Assembly (NCBI GenBank): GCA_046152955.1
Contig: JBJXGA010000066.1
Coordinates: 1-64,000, forward strand
Direction: 5' to 3'
DNA: 64,000 bases
DNA from: SIAF01 sp046152955
GTDB lineage: Bacteria > Planctomycetota > Planctomycetia > Planctomycetales > Planctomycetaceae
Shown here: positions 51,854-61,141 of the stretch, one piece after another
Layout of the letters: every line of letters begins with the position of its first letter
Position numbering within the stretch: position 1 is the stretch's first letter
Made by a program: the position numbers and the translations under genes
The notes under the pieces: model-generated
What the model saw: the letters and a program-made list of their open reading frames with translations, nothing else
The model's database searches: none
Told to the model about the DNA's origin: nothing

Positions 51854-53278
51854 TCAGCGCCCCGTTCGCAAGATCGTGTCAAACACCGCATCCCCGACCG
51901 CCGCGCCGCAGCCGACTCCCTCGTCGGCGTCGAATTGCCAGTGGATCCCCAGGTAAATGCGGCTGCGGGCGTTCTCCGCGGCGGCGTCGCTGAGACTGCC
52001 GAAGCTCCGTGGCAAATACGGCCGGACATTCCCCTGGGCATCGGTCGTCACGCCGTTCAACTCATCAGACACGAATGTGAAGGGAACTGCATCCGTGCCG
52101 TAGAACCGCGCCAGCACCTGGAACACTGCCGCGCCGAACGTGGCGTGTCCGGAGGTGTATGCGGGAAAGGGAGGGGTGAAATTGTCGCCGCTCTGGTTGC
52201 TCGCGGGGGCTCCCAGCGGCTCCCAGTCGGGGTCGGGATCGGTATGGGGATTTCCGTCTTCGTCGGCACGGCGAATACCCAGGATGGGCCGCCAGACGAC
52301 GTAGTGGTATTTGATTCCCCAGCAAACGATTCCCGCATCGGCCTGAGCCGCATTGACCAGGGCGAAGAGCCGGGCGTTCTCCAACTCGCTGTTCCCCTGA
52401 TCCAGGGCAATCGTGCGGACGATCTGGTTGTAGAGTCGCGGGGGGACGCCCAATCCAGGTGTCCCGTCATAGGCCCAGTACAGCCCAATCATCGTTTCCT
52501 CCTCGGTGCGGAAAGTGGGAGTCGTCACCCCGTCCCCGCCCAAATCTTTGACGTCATTGAGCGCTGCGGCGTACGCCGCACTCCCCAGCGCCGGCGGAGG
52601 GTTTGGGCGGAATTGAAACTGGCGGCTGAGCCCGAATGGCGTGACACCTCCCCAGGCCGGGGTGAGGAACCCTTGCGTTGGATGCAACGGATCGACGTCA
52701 TGCGCGCCGGGGGCGCCGCTGGGTACATAACTTCCCGCGACTTGCGAACCATCGCGGCGGCGTTCCTGCAACATTTTTCGCGCGGCTTTCCCCCCCGCAT
52801 CCACTTCTTTGCGGATGATTTCCGCCCCCTGGATGGGCTGCAGGTACAGTTGATGCGCCTGGGCAAAGGCCGCCGATTGGTTGGGGTATAAATCCGAAAG
52901 CGTGTCGCGTGCGGCCGTCGCGACGGCGGCGTCCAGCGATGCGCCAGCGGAATTCCCCACCTCAAAATAGGGGCGGCCGATCGGTGTAACGGCATTCGCC
53001 GCGTCGTACATCGCCAGGTGAACCATGGCCAGCGCGCGCGCGGCGCGCGTCGGTCCTCCCTGTTCTTTGTTCCCGAAAGTGCCGCTATGGTCGGCTACGA
53101 CCGCCGCCAGAGCAATGGCGTTCCAGTCCAGTATGGAGTCGCGACCGGGAGGATCTCCGGCGGGCCGGCGCGGCGGGGCCTTGTTCGCTGATTCCAGGGC
53201 CTGCGGAAATCCAGCCACAGTCAGGCTGATGGTCAACAACGTGGCTGCGGCTATGTGCCGAGAGCGAGCGAGCAGCAT
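51854..53278 (-). CDS. Vanadium-dependent haloperoxidase-like secreted protein (PAP2 superfamily)
   Basis: 474 aa with a signal peptide (HIAAATLLTISLTVAG). Vanadate/phosphate pocket residues of the PAP2/haloperoxidase family: K323 and R330 (GIKYHYVVWRP), S376-G377-H378 (PAYTSGHATF), and R440 plus H446 (SRIYLGIHW). The long helical N-terminal half (ARALAMVHLAMYDAANAV) is typical of the bacterial haloperoxidase branch rather than of short phosphatases. It would oxidise halides with peroxide, or hydrolyse a phosphate ester. It is convergent with the ASPIC gene (170-bp gap containing only a 7-bp-arm palindrome at 51694-51708) and divergent from the glycan cluster. Confidence 0.88.
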   Translation of the reverse strand: MLLARSRHIAAATLLTISLTVAGFPQALESANKAPPRRPAGDPPGRDSILDWNAIALAAVVADHSGTFGNKEQGGPTRAARALAMVHLAMYDAANAVTPIGRPYFEVGNSAGASLDAAVATAARDTLSDLYPNQSAAFAQAHQLYLQPIQGAEIIRKEVDAGGKAARKMLQERRRDGSQVAGSYVPSGAPGAHDVDPLHPTQGFLTPAWGGVTPFGLSRQFQFRPNPPPALGSAAYAAALNDVKDLGGDGVTTPTFRTEEETMIGLYWAYDGTPGLGVPPRLYNQIVRTIALDQGNSELENARLFALVNAAQADAGIVCWGIKYHYVVWRPILGIRRADEDGNPHTDPDPDWEPLGAPASNQSGDNFTPPFPAYTSGHATFGAAVFQVLARFYGTDAVPFTFVSDELNGVTTDAQGNVRPYLPRSFGSLSDAAAENARSRIYLGIHWQFDADEGVGCGAAVGDAVFDTILRTGR

Positions 53279-53466
53279 TGTTCTAGAAAACCCCGGAAAT
53301 CATTGGATTGGGGATCAGACCACCTTGCGTGGCATGATTTCGAAACGGCCACCGAAGACGTTAATCCAGAGGCGAACTCAATGCAACATCCCGGATTGAT
53401 CCAGCCAGAGGAATCTGGAACCATCAGTCCGTTCGTCTCCGCGGTTCTGACAGCGAAAAATCGAGC

Positions 53467-53494
53467 TTGACACGATTGGTCCGATCTCTAGAAT
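53467..53494 (+). promoter_or_regulatory. Near-consensus promoter of the glycan-precursor cluster
   Basis: TTGACA (53467-53472, 6/6), 16 bp, then TAGAAT (53489-53494, 5/6). It lies in the 378-bp gap between the divergent haloperoxidase gene and the nucleotidyltransferase-kinase gene, and would give a leader of about 155 nt. The rest of that gap shows nothing recognisable. Confidence 0.65.
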
Positions 53495-53656
53495 CCGTTC
53501 CGTTTGGCGATGGCCTCGCGAAGGTCCAAACAGGGGGGACCTTACGACGGCGCTGGTCGGGTGAATGGATGCCGACCGGCTGTCGTCTCCCCCCAAGCGA
53601 ATGGAAGCGCATTCCGATTTCACCGATCGGAAGCAGGGGAAAGGAGACCCGCAGGA

Positions 53657-55237
53657 ATGGGCAAAGAACACAAAGTTCGGCCATTGGACGACTTGGCGTC
53701 GGAACTGGACCAGAAGCGTGCCGAGAATCGCCGCATCGTGCATTGTCACGGCGTGTTTGATCTGCTGCACATCGGGCACATCCGGCACTTCGAACAGGCG
53801 AAGAAGCTGGGCGACCTCCTGGTGGTGACGGTCACCCCCGATCGCTTCGTCAACAAAGGTGCCGGCCGCCCCGCGTTCACTCACGACCTGCGGGCCGAGG
53901 TGATTGCCGCGCTCGATTGCGTCGATTACGTCGCGGTCAATCGCTGGCGGACCGCGGTGGAAACGATCCGGCTGCTCAGGCCGCACGTCTTCGCCAAGGG
54001 GAGCGAGTTCCGCACCGGCAAGGACACCACCGGCCAGGTGCTGTTGGAAGCAGAGGCGATTCAGGAAGTGGGGGGCGAGGTCGCTTACACCGAGGACATC
54101 GTCTTCAGTTCCTCCGCGCTGATCAACCAGTACCTGTCGAGTTTCACCGACGAAGTTCGCGATTATCTGGCGGAATTCGCCTGCCGCTATTCGGCGGACG
54201 AGGTGACGCAGTACCTGAAGGGGGCCGAATCCAAAAAGGTGCTGGTGATCGGCGAGACGATCCTCGACCAGTACGACTATTGCGAAGCGATGGGCAAATC
54301 GGGCAAGGAGCCGGTGCTCGCCACACGCTACACCTCCACCGACAAGTCCGCCGGTGGCGTGCTGGCCTGTGCCAATCACCTGGCCGGGTTCTGCAAACAA
54401 GTCGACCTGATCACGTTTCTGGGTGAGGGGCTGGACCAGGAAGAGTTCATCCGCGGCAAACTCAAGGACAACGTGAACCCCTGCTTTCTGGAAAAGAGCG
54501 GCTCCCCCACGATCGTCAAGCAGCGGTTTGTGGAGAAGTATCTGTCGCAAAAGCTGTTCGAAGTCTACCACATGAACGACGATCCGTTGACTGCGGAAGA
54601 AGATGCGAACCTGTGTCGGCGACTGGAAGAGACGTTGCCAAACTACGACGTGGTGATCGTCACCGACTACGGCCACGGGATGTTCGGCAAGCGGGCGATT
54701 GAGCTCTTGTGCGAGAAGTCCAAGTTCCTGGTGGTCAATACGCAGTCCAATGCCGGAAACAACGGGCTCAACGCCATCTCCAAGTATCCGCGGGCCGATT
54801 ACGTCTGCCTGGCCAATCGCGAATTCGCACTGGAAACTCGCGACCGGCGGATGTCGGCGCAGGAAATGATTCTGCACGTCGCGAACAAGCTGCATTGCTC
54901 GCGGCTGATGCTGACCCAGGGAAAATACGGCAGCATCGCCTTTTCGCCGCAAGACGGTTTCAAACACGTTCCCGCGCTGGCGACGCAGGTGGTCGATCGC
55001 GTGGGGGCGGGAGACGCCGTGCTGTGCCTGACGGCACTGTGTGTGGCACAAGGGGCGCCGGCGGAGCTGACGGCCTTTTTGGGCAACGTCGTCGGCGCGG
55101 AGGCGGTGGCGATCATGGGCAACCAGCGGTCGATCGAGCGGATTCCGCTGTTGCGGCACGTGGAATGCCTGTTGAAAGTCCACAAGAGCGATCAGAAGAG
55201 CGACGCGGACAAGGAAACGATCAAATTCGCGGCGTGA
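53657..55237 (+). CDS. Bifunctional cytidylyltransferase-like / PfkB sugar kinase (HldE-like, swapped order)
   Basis: 526 aa from ATG 53657 with AAGGAG at 53641-53646. Residues about 25-165 are a nucleotidyltransferase with the H38-I-G-H41 signature (GVFDLLHIGHIRHF). Residues about 195-505 are a PfkB/ribokinase-type kinase ending in VVDRVGAGDAV, with G450-A-G-D453 forming the anion hole and catalytic base. In HldE (RfaE) the kinase comes first and the nucleotidyltransferase second; here the order is reversed. Expected chemistry is phosphorylation of a sugar phosphate and activation to an NDP-sugar, as in ADP/GDP-heptose synthesis. It is the first gene of the cluster; the epimerase starts 70 bp later. 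Confidence 0.88.
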   Translation: MGKEHKVRPLDDLASELDQKRAENRRIVHCHGVFDLLHIGHIRHFEQAKKLGDLLVVTVTPDRFVNKGAGRPAFTHDLRAEVIAALDCVDYVAVNRWRTAVETIRLLRPHVFAKGSEFRTGKDTTGQVLLEAEAIQEVGGEVAYTEDIVFSSSALINQYLSSFTDEVRDYLAEFACRYSADEVTQYLKGAESKKVLVIGETILDQYDYCEAMGKSGKEPVLATRYTSTDKSAGGVLACANHLAGFCKQVDLITFLGEGLDQEEFIRGKLKDNVNPCFLEKSGSPTIVKQRFVEKYLSQKLFEVYHMNDDPLTAEEDANLCRRLEETLPNYDVVIVTDYGHGMFGKRAIELLCEKSKFLVVNTQSNAGNNGLNAISKYPRADYVCLANREFALETRDRRMSAQEMILHVANKLHCSRLMLTQGKYGSIAFSPQDGFKHVPALATQVVDRVGAGDAVLCLTALCVAQGAPAELTAFLGNVVGAEAVAIMGNQRSIERIPLLRHVECLLKVHKSDQKSDADKETIKFAA

Positions 55238-55307
55238 GCCTCAGTCAGGGAAGCCGCACTGTTTGCATCAGAGAACCAAGCACTTTTTCACCCAGGGAAG
55301 GGAACGC

Positions 55308-56324
55308 ATGCCAAAGAATTGTACCGTGTTTGTCACCGGCGGGGGCGGCTATGTGGGTTCGATTCTAGTTCCCAAACTGCTGGCGGCCGGCCACAGGGTT
55401 AAGGCGCTGGACCTGTTCGTGTTTGGCAATGATGTTTTGGATGGCGTCCAAGGGCATCCCAACCTGGAGTTGATCGCCGGGGACATGCGCGACGTGTCGC
55501 TATTGGAGAAGACCATTCTCGGTTGCGATGCCGTGATTCATCTGGCCTGCATCTCCAATGATCCCAGTTTCGAAATGGACCCGGGGTTGGGCAAGTCGAT
55601 CAACTACGACGCCTTCTTCGGACTGGTGGATACCTCGATCCAGTCGGGGGTCAAACGCTTTGTGTACGCCTCGTCCTCCAGCGTGTACGGCATCAAGGAG
55701 GAAGACAACGTCACTGAAGATCTGCCGCTGGAACCGCTCACCGACTATTCCAAATACAAGGCGCTTTGCGAAGACGTGTTGATGGCCAAACGCCGCCCAG
55801 GGTTTACGACGCTGATCCTGCGGCCGGCGACGGTTTGCGGCTATTCGCCGCGGCTGCGGCTGGACCTGTCGGTCAACATCCTCACCAACCATGCCTACAA
55901 CAACCGCAAGATCACAGTCTTCGGCGGTCAGCAGCGTCGCCCCAATCTGCATATCGAGGACATGACCGACCTGTACCTGGAAACGTTGCAATGGCCGACC
56001 GACGCCATCGACGGGCGGACCTACAACGCCGGGTATCAGAACTACAAGCTCATCGAGATCGCCGAAATGGTTAAGGAGATCGTGGGGCCCGACGTCGAGA
56101 TTGTGACGACCAAGACGGACGATTTGCGGAGCTACCACATCTCGTCGGCCAAGATCAAACGGGAACTGGGCTGGGAGCCCTCGCACACGATTCAGGACGC
56201 CGTGCGCGACCTGGTGCAGGCGTTCGACGCGGGAAAGATTCCCAATCCGATGACCGATCCCCGGTATTACAACATCAAGACGATGCAGCAGGTTCAACTG
56301 GGACAGTCCCAGCGGGCCGCTTAG
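55308..56324 (+). CDS. NAD-dependent sugar epimerase/dehydratase (extended SDR)
   Basis: 338 aa from ATG 55308, after AGGGAAGGGA. Rossmann NAD site VFVTGGGGYVGS (residues 7-18), catalytic Y147-x3-K151 (DYSKYK) and the upstream serine group (VYASSSSVYG). A GalE/RfbB-like layout with substrate-lobe segments LILRPATVCGYSPR and GQQRRPNLHIEDM, then WEPSHTIQDAVRDLV. It should act on a nucleotide-activated sugar, presumably the product of the preceding enzyme; whether epimerase, dehydratase or reductase cannot be told from the sequence. It is followed after 56 bp by the split transketolase genes. Confidence 0.88.
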   Translation: MPKNCTVFVTGGGGYVGSILVPKLLAAGHRVKALDLFVFGNDVLDGVQGHPNLELIAGDMRDVSLLEKTILGCDAVIHLACISNDPSFEMDPGLGKSINYDAFFGLVDTSIQSGVKRFVYASSSSVYGIKEEDNVTEDLPLEPLTDYSKYKALCEDVLMAKRRPGFTTLILRPATVCGYSPRLRLDLSVNILTNHAYNNRKITVFGGQQRRPNLHIEDMTDLYLETLQWPTDAIDGRTYNAGYQNYKLIEIAEMVKEIVGPDVEIVTTKTDDLRSYHISSAKIKRELGWEPSHTIQDAVRDLVQAFDAGKIPNPMTDPRYYNIKTMQQVQLGQSQRAA

Positions 56325-56380
56325 AGAAGAGTTTTCGGCGGGCGCGTTTCGATTTTGGTCATTGCCTGGAGGGGGGATTC

Positions 56381-57199
56381 ATGAGCACTGTTGCCGAGTT
56401 GCGCAACACGGCGAGCGCCATTCGCCGGCAGGTCGTCGCGCTGTCGCATCAGGCGGGGACGCCGCACCTGGGTTCGTCGTTGTCCTGCATCGACGTGCTG
56501 ACGGCCGCATATTGGTCGGCGCTGCGAATCGATCCCGAAAATCCGCAGGCGGCCGACCGCGACCGGTTCATTCTGAGCAAAGGGCACGCGGCGCTGGCCT
56601 TGTACGTGACGCTGTGCCGCCGCGGTTTCTTCTCGGAAGAAACGCTGCAGACCTACAACTGCGACGGGGGCGTGCTGGCCGAACATCCGGGGCCGGGTTG
56701 CGTGCCGGGTGTGGAAGCGGCTACCGGGTCGTTGGGGCACGGCCTGTCGCTGGGGTTGGGAATGGCCTTGGCGGGACGCATCCAGAAACGTGAGTATCGC
56801 GTGTTCGTGTTGATGAGCGACGGCGAATGCAACGAGGGCTCCGTATGGGAGGCGGCCATGTTCGCTCCGGCGCAGCGGCTGGAAAATGTCTGCGTCATCA
56901 TCGACTACAACAAATGGCAAGCGACCGCTCGCAGCAACGAGACGCTGTCGCTGGCCCCGCTCCGCGAGAAGTGGGAGGCCTTTGGCTGGGACGCCTGCGA
57001 GGTGGACGGCCACGACATGGCCGCGCTCCTGGAGAAAATGAACCACGTCCCCAACGGCTCCGGCAAGCCCGTGGCCCTCATCGCCCACACGGTCAAAGGC
57101 CGCGGAGTGTCGTTCATGGAGGACGACAACAACTGGCATTACCGAATTCCAACCGCCGAAGAAGTTCAGCAGGCCGCCCGGGAGCTTGAAACCCCATGA
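56381..57199 (+). CDS. Transketolase-like N-terminal subunit (TPP-binding)
   Basis: 272 aa, preceded by GGAGGGGG. TPP/Mg site: SDGE at 146-149 (VLMSDGECNEG) with N177 (IIDYNKWQ), a GDG-x-N type motif with Ser for the first Gly. Other landmarks: HLGSSLSCIDVLTAAYW and FILSKGHAALALY, GSLGHGLSLGLGMALA. The length is that of a split transketolase N-subunit. Such split enzymes in surface-sugar clusters transfer or remove two- or three-carbon units on unusual substrates. The stop overlaps the C-subunit start by 4 bp, so both should be made in equal amounts. Confidence 0.9.
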   Translation: MSTVAELRNTASAIRRQVVALSHQAGTPHLGSSLSCIDVLTAAYWSALRIDPENPQAADRDRFILSKGHAALALYVTLCRRGFFSEETLQTYNCDGGVLAEHPGPGCVPGVEAATGSLGHGLSLGLGMALAGRIQKREYRVFVLMSDGECNEGSVWEAAMFAPAQRLENVCVIIDYNKWQATARSNETLSLAPLREKWEAFGWDACEVDGHDMAALLEKMNHVPNGSGKPVALIAHTVKGRGVSFMEDDNNWHYRIPTAEEVQQAARELETP

Positions 57200-58140
57200 G
57201 AAACGCTTTTGCCGCCGAAGTCACTGAAATGGCGCTTGCCGATCCCCGCGTCGTGATGCTCTCGGGGGACATCGGGAACCGGTTGTTCGACAAGTTTCGC
57301 GACAAGTGCCCCGACCGGTTTTATAACTGCGGGGTGGCCGAGGCCAACATGATGACGGTGGCCGCGGGGATGGCCCTTTCGGGTCTGCGTCCCATCGTCT
57401 ACACCATCACCCCGTTCGTCACCACGCGCTGCCTGGAGCAGATTCGGGTGGATGTCTGCTACCACGAAGCGCCGGTGATGATCGTCGGCGTCGGGGGAGG
57501 ACTGTCGTACGCCTCATTGGGTCCCACGCATCATTCCTGCGAAGACATCGCCCTGCTGCGAGCGCTCCCCAATATGGCCGTCGTCTGTCCGGCGGATGCG
57601 GTGGAGGTCCGCTTGGCGATGCGCTCGGCGCTGAAGCGCCCCACCGGATGCTATATCCGCCTGGGAAAGAAGGGGGAGGAAGTGATTCATCAGACTCCCC
57701 CCGAGTCGTTCGAAATCGGCAAGGCGATCACCATTCGGGACGGGCGCGACGTCTGCCTGCTCAGCACGGGGAACATGCTTCCCGAAACGCTGCATGTCGC
57801 CGCCCAGTTGGCTCAGGAGGGAATCTCGGCCCGCGTGGCCAGTTTCCATACCGTCAAGCCGCTCGACGAGGCGTATCTGCAGGATGCGTTTCGCCGATAT
57901 GCGATCGTCTGCACGATCGAGGAGCATAGTCGCCTGGGAGGATTCGGCTCGGCGGTCGCGGAATGGCTGAGCGATCAGCCGCGACAGCACGCCTCGCTGT
58001 GCCGCTTCGGAACGCCGGATGCCTTCCTGCACGAATCGGGCGAGCAGGAACACGCGCGCGAGCGGACGGGGATTTCCGCCGACCAGATCGCCGAACAGAT
58101 TCACCAGCGGTTCTACGGCCGCATTCGCCTCTCCGCCTGA
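57196..58140 (+). CDS. Transketolase-like C-terminal subunit
   Basis: 314 aa starting in the ATGA overlap. The pyrimidine-binding domain carries the TPP-activating glutamate E49 (NCGVAEANMMTVAAGMALSG); the phosphate-contact segment GLSYASLGPTHHSCEDIALL follows, and the C-terminal domain (DVCLLSTGNMLPETL, RVASFHTVKPLDEAYL) is complete. With the N-subunit it makes one active site. It groups by pattern with 1-deoxyxylulose/transketolase family members of split type. The next gene, an alcohol dehydrogenase, begins 45 bp later. Confidence 0.9.
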   Translation: MRNAFAAEVTEMALADPRVVMLSGDIGNRLFDKFRDKCPDRFYNCGVAEANMMTVAAGMALSGLRPIVYTITPFVTTRCLEQIRVDVCYHEAPVMIVGVGGGLSYASLGPTHHSCEDIALLRALPNMAVVCPADAVEVRLAMRSALKRPTGCYIRLGKKGEEVIHQTPPESFEIGKAITIRDGRDVCLLSTGNMLPETLHVAAQLAQEGISARVASFHTVKPLDEAYLQDAFRRYAIVCTIEEHSRLGGFGSAVAEWLSDQPRQHASLCRFGTPDAFLHESGEQEHARERTGISADQIAEQIHQRFYGRIRLSA

Positions 58141-58185
58141 TTCCCTTTCCGCACCCCCCGTTCGCCGACCCTGCATCGACTTCCC

Positions 58186-59226
58186 ATGAAAACCACCGCT
58201 GCCATCCTGGTTGAAACGGGACGCCCCCTGATCATCGACGACATTGAGATTCCGCGTCTGGCGCCGGGACAGGCGCTGGTCGAGATCGGGTATAGCGGCG
58301 TCTGTCACACACAGTTGCTGGAGTGTCGGGGGCATCGCGGACACGATCCGTTCCTGCCCCACTGCCTGGGTCACGAGGGGAGCGGCATTGTGCAGGAGGT
58401 CGGTCCCGGCGTGGCCAAGGTCAAGCCGGGTGATCGGGTGATTCTCTCCTGGATCAAAGGGACCGGAGCGAACGTCGCGGGAACGGCCTACGACTGGCAG
58501 GGGAAGAAGGTGAACTCGGGGGCCATCACCACCTTCAGCCGCTACTCCGTGATCAGCGAAAACCGGCTGACGTTGCTCCCCTCCACGCTGGGGATGAAGG
58601 ACGCCGCCCTGCTGGGGTGCGCGGTGGCCACCGGCATCGGCGCAGCGCTCAACACGGCCCAGGCGCAGCCTGGACAATCGGTGGCGGTGTTTGGGACCGG
58701 GGGAGTGGGACTGTCGGCGGTCGCCGGTCCGGCGATTGCCGGATGCATGCCGATCATCGCGGTCGACGTCAATCCCGATCGCCTGGAATTGGCGCGTCAG
58801 ATGGGGGCCACGCACCTGGTCAATCCGCGGGATGGCGACCCGGTCGAGGCGATCCGCAAGATCTGCCCCGGCGGAGTCGATATCGCCATCGAAGCGTCGG
58901 GCCGACCGGCGGTGATGCAGCAGGCGCTGGCCTGCGTCCGGAGCCAGGGGGGGATCGCAGTTATTGTCGGCAACGCCCGCGAGGGGGAACTCCTCTCGAT
59001 TAACCCCAAGGAACTCAACCAGGGGAAGCAACTCCGCGGAACCTGGGGAGGAGACAGCGTCCCCGATCGCGATTTTCCCAGGTATTGCCGGTTCGTGGAA
59101 AGCGGTCGGCTGAATCTGGCCCCCATCACGGCGCACGCCTTCGCACTGCAGCACATCAACGACGCCCTGGACGCGCTGGAACAGGGAGTCGTCGGGAGGC
59201 CTCTGATTGACATGTCACGCAACTGA
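58186..59226 (+). CDS. Zinc-type alcohol dehydrogenase (MDR) without structural-zinc cysteines
   Basis: 346 aa. Catalytic-zinc ligands are present: C40 (SGVCHTQ), H63-E64 (CLGHEGSG) and C145 (LLGCAVATG). The NAD motif is VFGTGGVGLSAV. The lobe that normally holds four structural-zinc cysteines (about residues 88-112) reads WIKGTGANVAGTAYDW and has none. Likely reduces or oxidises a carbonyl on the sugar intermediate after the transketolase step. The region NPKELNQGKQLRGTWGG is typical of class III-like members. The HAD gene begins 13 bp later. Confidence 0.88.
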   Translation: MKTTAAILVETGRPLIIDDIEIPRLAPGQALVEIGYSGVCHTQLLECRGHRGHDPFLPHCLGHEGSGIVQEVGPGVAKVKPGDRVILSWIKGTGANVAGTAYDWQGKKVNSGAITTFSRYSVISENRLTLLPSTLGMKDAALLGCAVATGIGAALNTAQAQPGQSVAVFGTGGVGLSAVAGPAIAGCMPIIAVDVNPDRLELARQMGATHLVNPRDGDPVEAIRKICPGGVDIAIEASGRPAVMQQALACVRSQGGIAVIVGNAREGELLSINPKELNQGKQLRGTWGGDSVPDRDFPRYCRFVESGRLNLAPITAHAFALQHINDALDALEQGVVGRPLIDMSRN

Positions 59227-59239
59227 ACTTGAGGGCCGG

Positions 59240-59848
59240 ATGCGAATCGGCGTCGATTTCGACAATACGATCGTGCGGTACGACGAGGTGTTTCACCGCG
59301 TGGCGCTGGAGCGCGGCTTGATCACCGCCGAGATCCCTGTCAGCAAAGGGGCGGTTCGAGATCACCTGCGCCGTTGCGGCAAAGAAGACGATTGGACCGC
59401 CATGCAGGGATACGTGTATGGCCAGCGGATGCAGGACGCCCAGGCGTTTCCCGGCGTGTTGGAGTTCTTTCGGCGGATGGTCTCCACGCAAATTCCGATC
59501 TGCATCATCAGTCACAAAACGCGATATCCTTATCAGGGACCACGCTACGATCTGCATGCCGCGGCCTGGGGCTGGCTGGAACAACAGGGGTTCTTCGATC
59601 GGGAGCGGATCGGATTGAGCCGCAACGCAGTCTATCTGGAATCGACGCTGGCCGACAAATTGTCCCGAATCGGCTCCGTCGGCTGCACGCACTTTATCGA
59701 CGACCTGCCGGAGTTGCTGGAGGAACCGGGATTTCCTGGACAGGTGGCGCGGTTACTGTTCGATCCGGCGAACGCCCATGCTGAGAAACCGCTTTACCGC
59801 CGCGTCCCCTCCTGGGCCGAGGCAACACACGAACTAAAGGCCGCGTGA
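59240..59848 (+). CDS. HAD-superfamily hydrolase
   Basis: 202 aa from ATG 59240. The N terminus MRIGVDFDNTIVRY carries motif I with nucleophile D6 and general acid D8. The later motifs ICIISHKTRY (motif II, Ser/His in place of the usual Thr/Ser), K in LADKLSRIG and HFIDDLPELL (motif IV) are visible. Between them lies a helical cap. In this context it could be the phosphatase of the sugar pathway, as GmhB is in heptose synthesis, but it is not GmhB-like in detail. It is separated by only 13 bp from the dehydrogenase and followed by a repetitive gap. Confidence 0.75.
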   Translation: MRIGVDFDNTIVRYDEVFHRVALERGLITAEIPVSKGAVRDHLRRCGKEDDWTAMQGYVYGQRMQDAQAFPGVLEFFRRMVSTQIPICIISHKTRYPYQGPRYDLHAAAWGWLEQQGFFDRERIGLSRNAVYLESTLADKLSRIGSVGCTHFIDDLPELLEEPGFPGQVARLLFDPANAHAEKPLYRRVPSWAEATHELKAA

Positions 59849-59850
59849 CG

Positions 59851-59993
59851 AGGGGCTGGGAGCTAGGGACTAGGGATTAGGAGATTTGAAGTATGAAATC
59901 TGAAATCTGAAATTTGAGATTCTGCAACTCGAATCCAAAACCCCTAGCCCCAAATCCCCAGCCCCTAGCGCCTAACCTCTAGCCCCTAGCCCC
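59851..59993. repeat. CTAGCCC-type and TGAAATC-type intergenic repeat
   Basis: Begins with GGGGCTGGGAGCTAGGGACT, continues with GAAATCTGAAATCTGAAATT, and ends with several CCCTAGCCCC units in inverted relation to the start. It splits an otherwise tight gene series between the HAD and the phosphotransferase genes. It shares the GAAATCTGAAATCT word with 19748-19828. Confidence 0.6.
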
Positions 59994-60019
59994 GCGACTC
60001 AACCTAGGATACCTGCATC

Positions 60020-61078
60020 ATGCCGCATGCCATTCCCGACGGATTGTCGATTGCTGCCGCGCGCCTGCTGGGATACTCCGGTTTTCGCGGTCCCTTTGCT
60101 TTGGTGCCATTGGCGGGAGGCAGAAATAACCAGGTGTACCGCGTCGATCTGGCGGATCAGTCGCTGGTGCTCAAAGCCTACTTTCAACATCCGGGGGATC
60201 GGCGTGACCGGCTCGGGGCGGAATACGCCTTCTCGACGTTTGCCTGGTCGCACGGAGTCCGTACCCTGCCGCAGCCATTGGCCTGCGATCCGGAGCATCG
60301 GCTGGCGCTGTTTTCATTCATCCCCGGACGCAAGTTGACTCCCTTCGAAGTCACCACGGAACGGGTGACGGAGGCTGCCGACTTTTTTCGGCAAGTCAAT
60401 CGGGAGGCGCACGACCCCTGGGCGCGGCGACTGCCGATCGGTTCCGAAGCCTGTTTCCGACTGGCTGACCATCTGGACTGCCTGGCCCGCCGCAGTCGGC
60501 GACTGCTGTCGATGGAGCCGGTCTCAGCCGTCGATCGGGAAGCGGTGGAATTTGTCACGTATGAATTGGAACCGATGTGCCGCGAATTGCTTGATGTAAC
60601 GAGTTCCCGGGCCCGCTCGTACGGCCTGTCGCTGGATGCGGAACTCTCCTGGTCGGATCGCTGTCTGTCCCCCTCCGATTTTGGATTTCACAATGCGCTG
60701 CTGACCCCCAGCGGCACGCTGAATTTTCTGGATTTCGAATACGCCGGATGGGATGACCCGGTCAAAACCGTCTGCGACTTCTTTTGCCAGCCGGAACTTC
60801 CCGCCTCCCTCGACGACCTGACGGAACTGGCCGTAGCCGTCGTCGGTCCCTTGACCGATTCCATTGCGCACCGGCGACGGATCAACCTGCTGCTGCCGGT
60901 GTACCGCCTCAAATGGTGCTGCATCATGCTCAACGACTTCCTTCCCGCCGACAATCAGCGACGCCAGTTCGCCCGCGGGGAGGGAGATGAGAACGAGCGC
61001 AAGTTGCGACAGCTCGCCAAGGCCCGCAAGGCCGCGGCGGTGGTCGGAGAATCGCTCGAATGCCGCACGGCTGCTTGA
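60020..61078 (+). CDS. Aminoglycoside-phosphotransferase-fold kinase
   Basis: 352 aa. APH/choline-kinase fold: glycine-rich start PLAGGRNNQVYRVDL, K52-like lysine in LVLKAYF, catalytic loop LSPSDFGFHNAL (S-D-x4-N in place of H-x-D-x4-N), then the metal segment LNFLDFEYAGWDDP. Likely phosphorylates a sugar or sugar acid of the pathway, or a small molecule. The loss of the first catalytic-loop His is seen in some active members. It follows the repeat region; the next gene begins 63 bp later. Confidence 0.8.
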   Translation: MPHAIPDGLSIAAARLLGYSGFRGPFALVPLAGGRNNQVYRVDLADQSLVLKAYFQHPGDRRDRLGAEYAFSTFAWSHGVRTLPQPLACDPEHRLALFSFIPGRKLTPFEVTTERVTEAADFFRQVNREAHDPWARRLPIGSEACFRLADHLDCLARRSRRLLSMEPVSAVDREAVEFVTYELEPMCRELLDVTSSRARSYGLSLDAELSWSDRCLSPSDFGFHNALLTPSGTLNFLDFEYAGWDDPVKTVCDFFCQPELPASLDDLTELAVAVVGPLTDSIAHRRRINLLLPVYRLKWCCIMLNDFLPADNQRRQFARGEGDENERKLRQLAKARKAAAVVGESLECRTAA

Positions 61079-61141
61079 ACCGCTTGCCGCGCGGAAGTCC
61101 GTTGTCCGCCGGCCCTGTCCCAATTTCCAACCTCGATTTGC

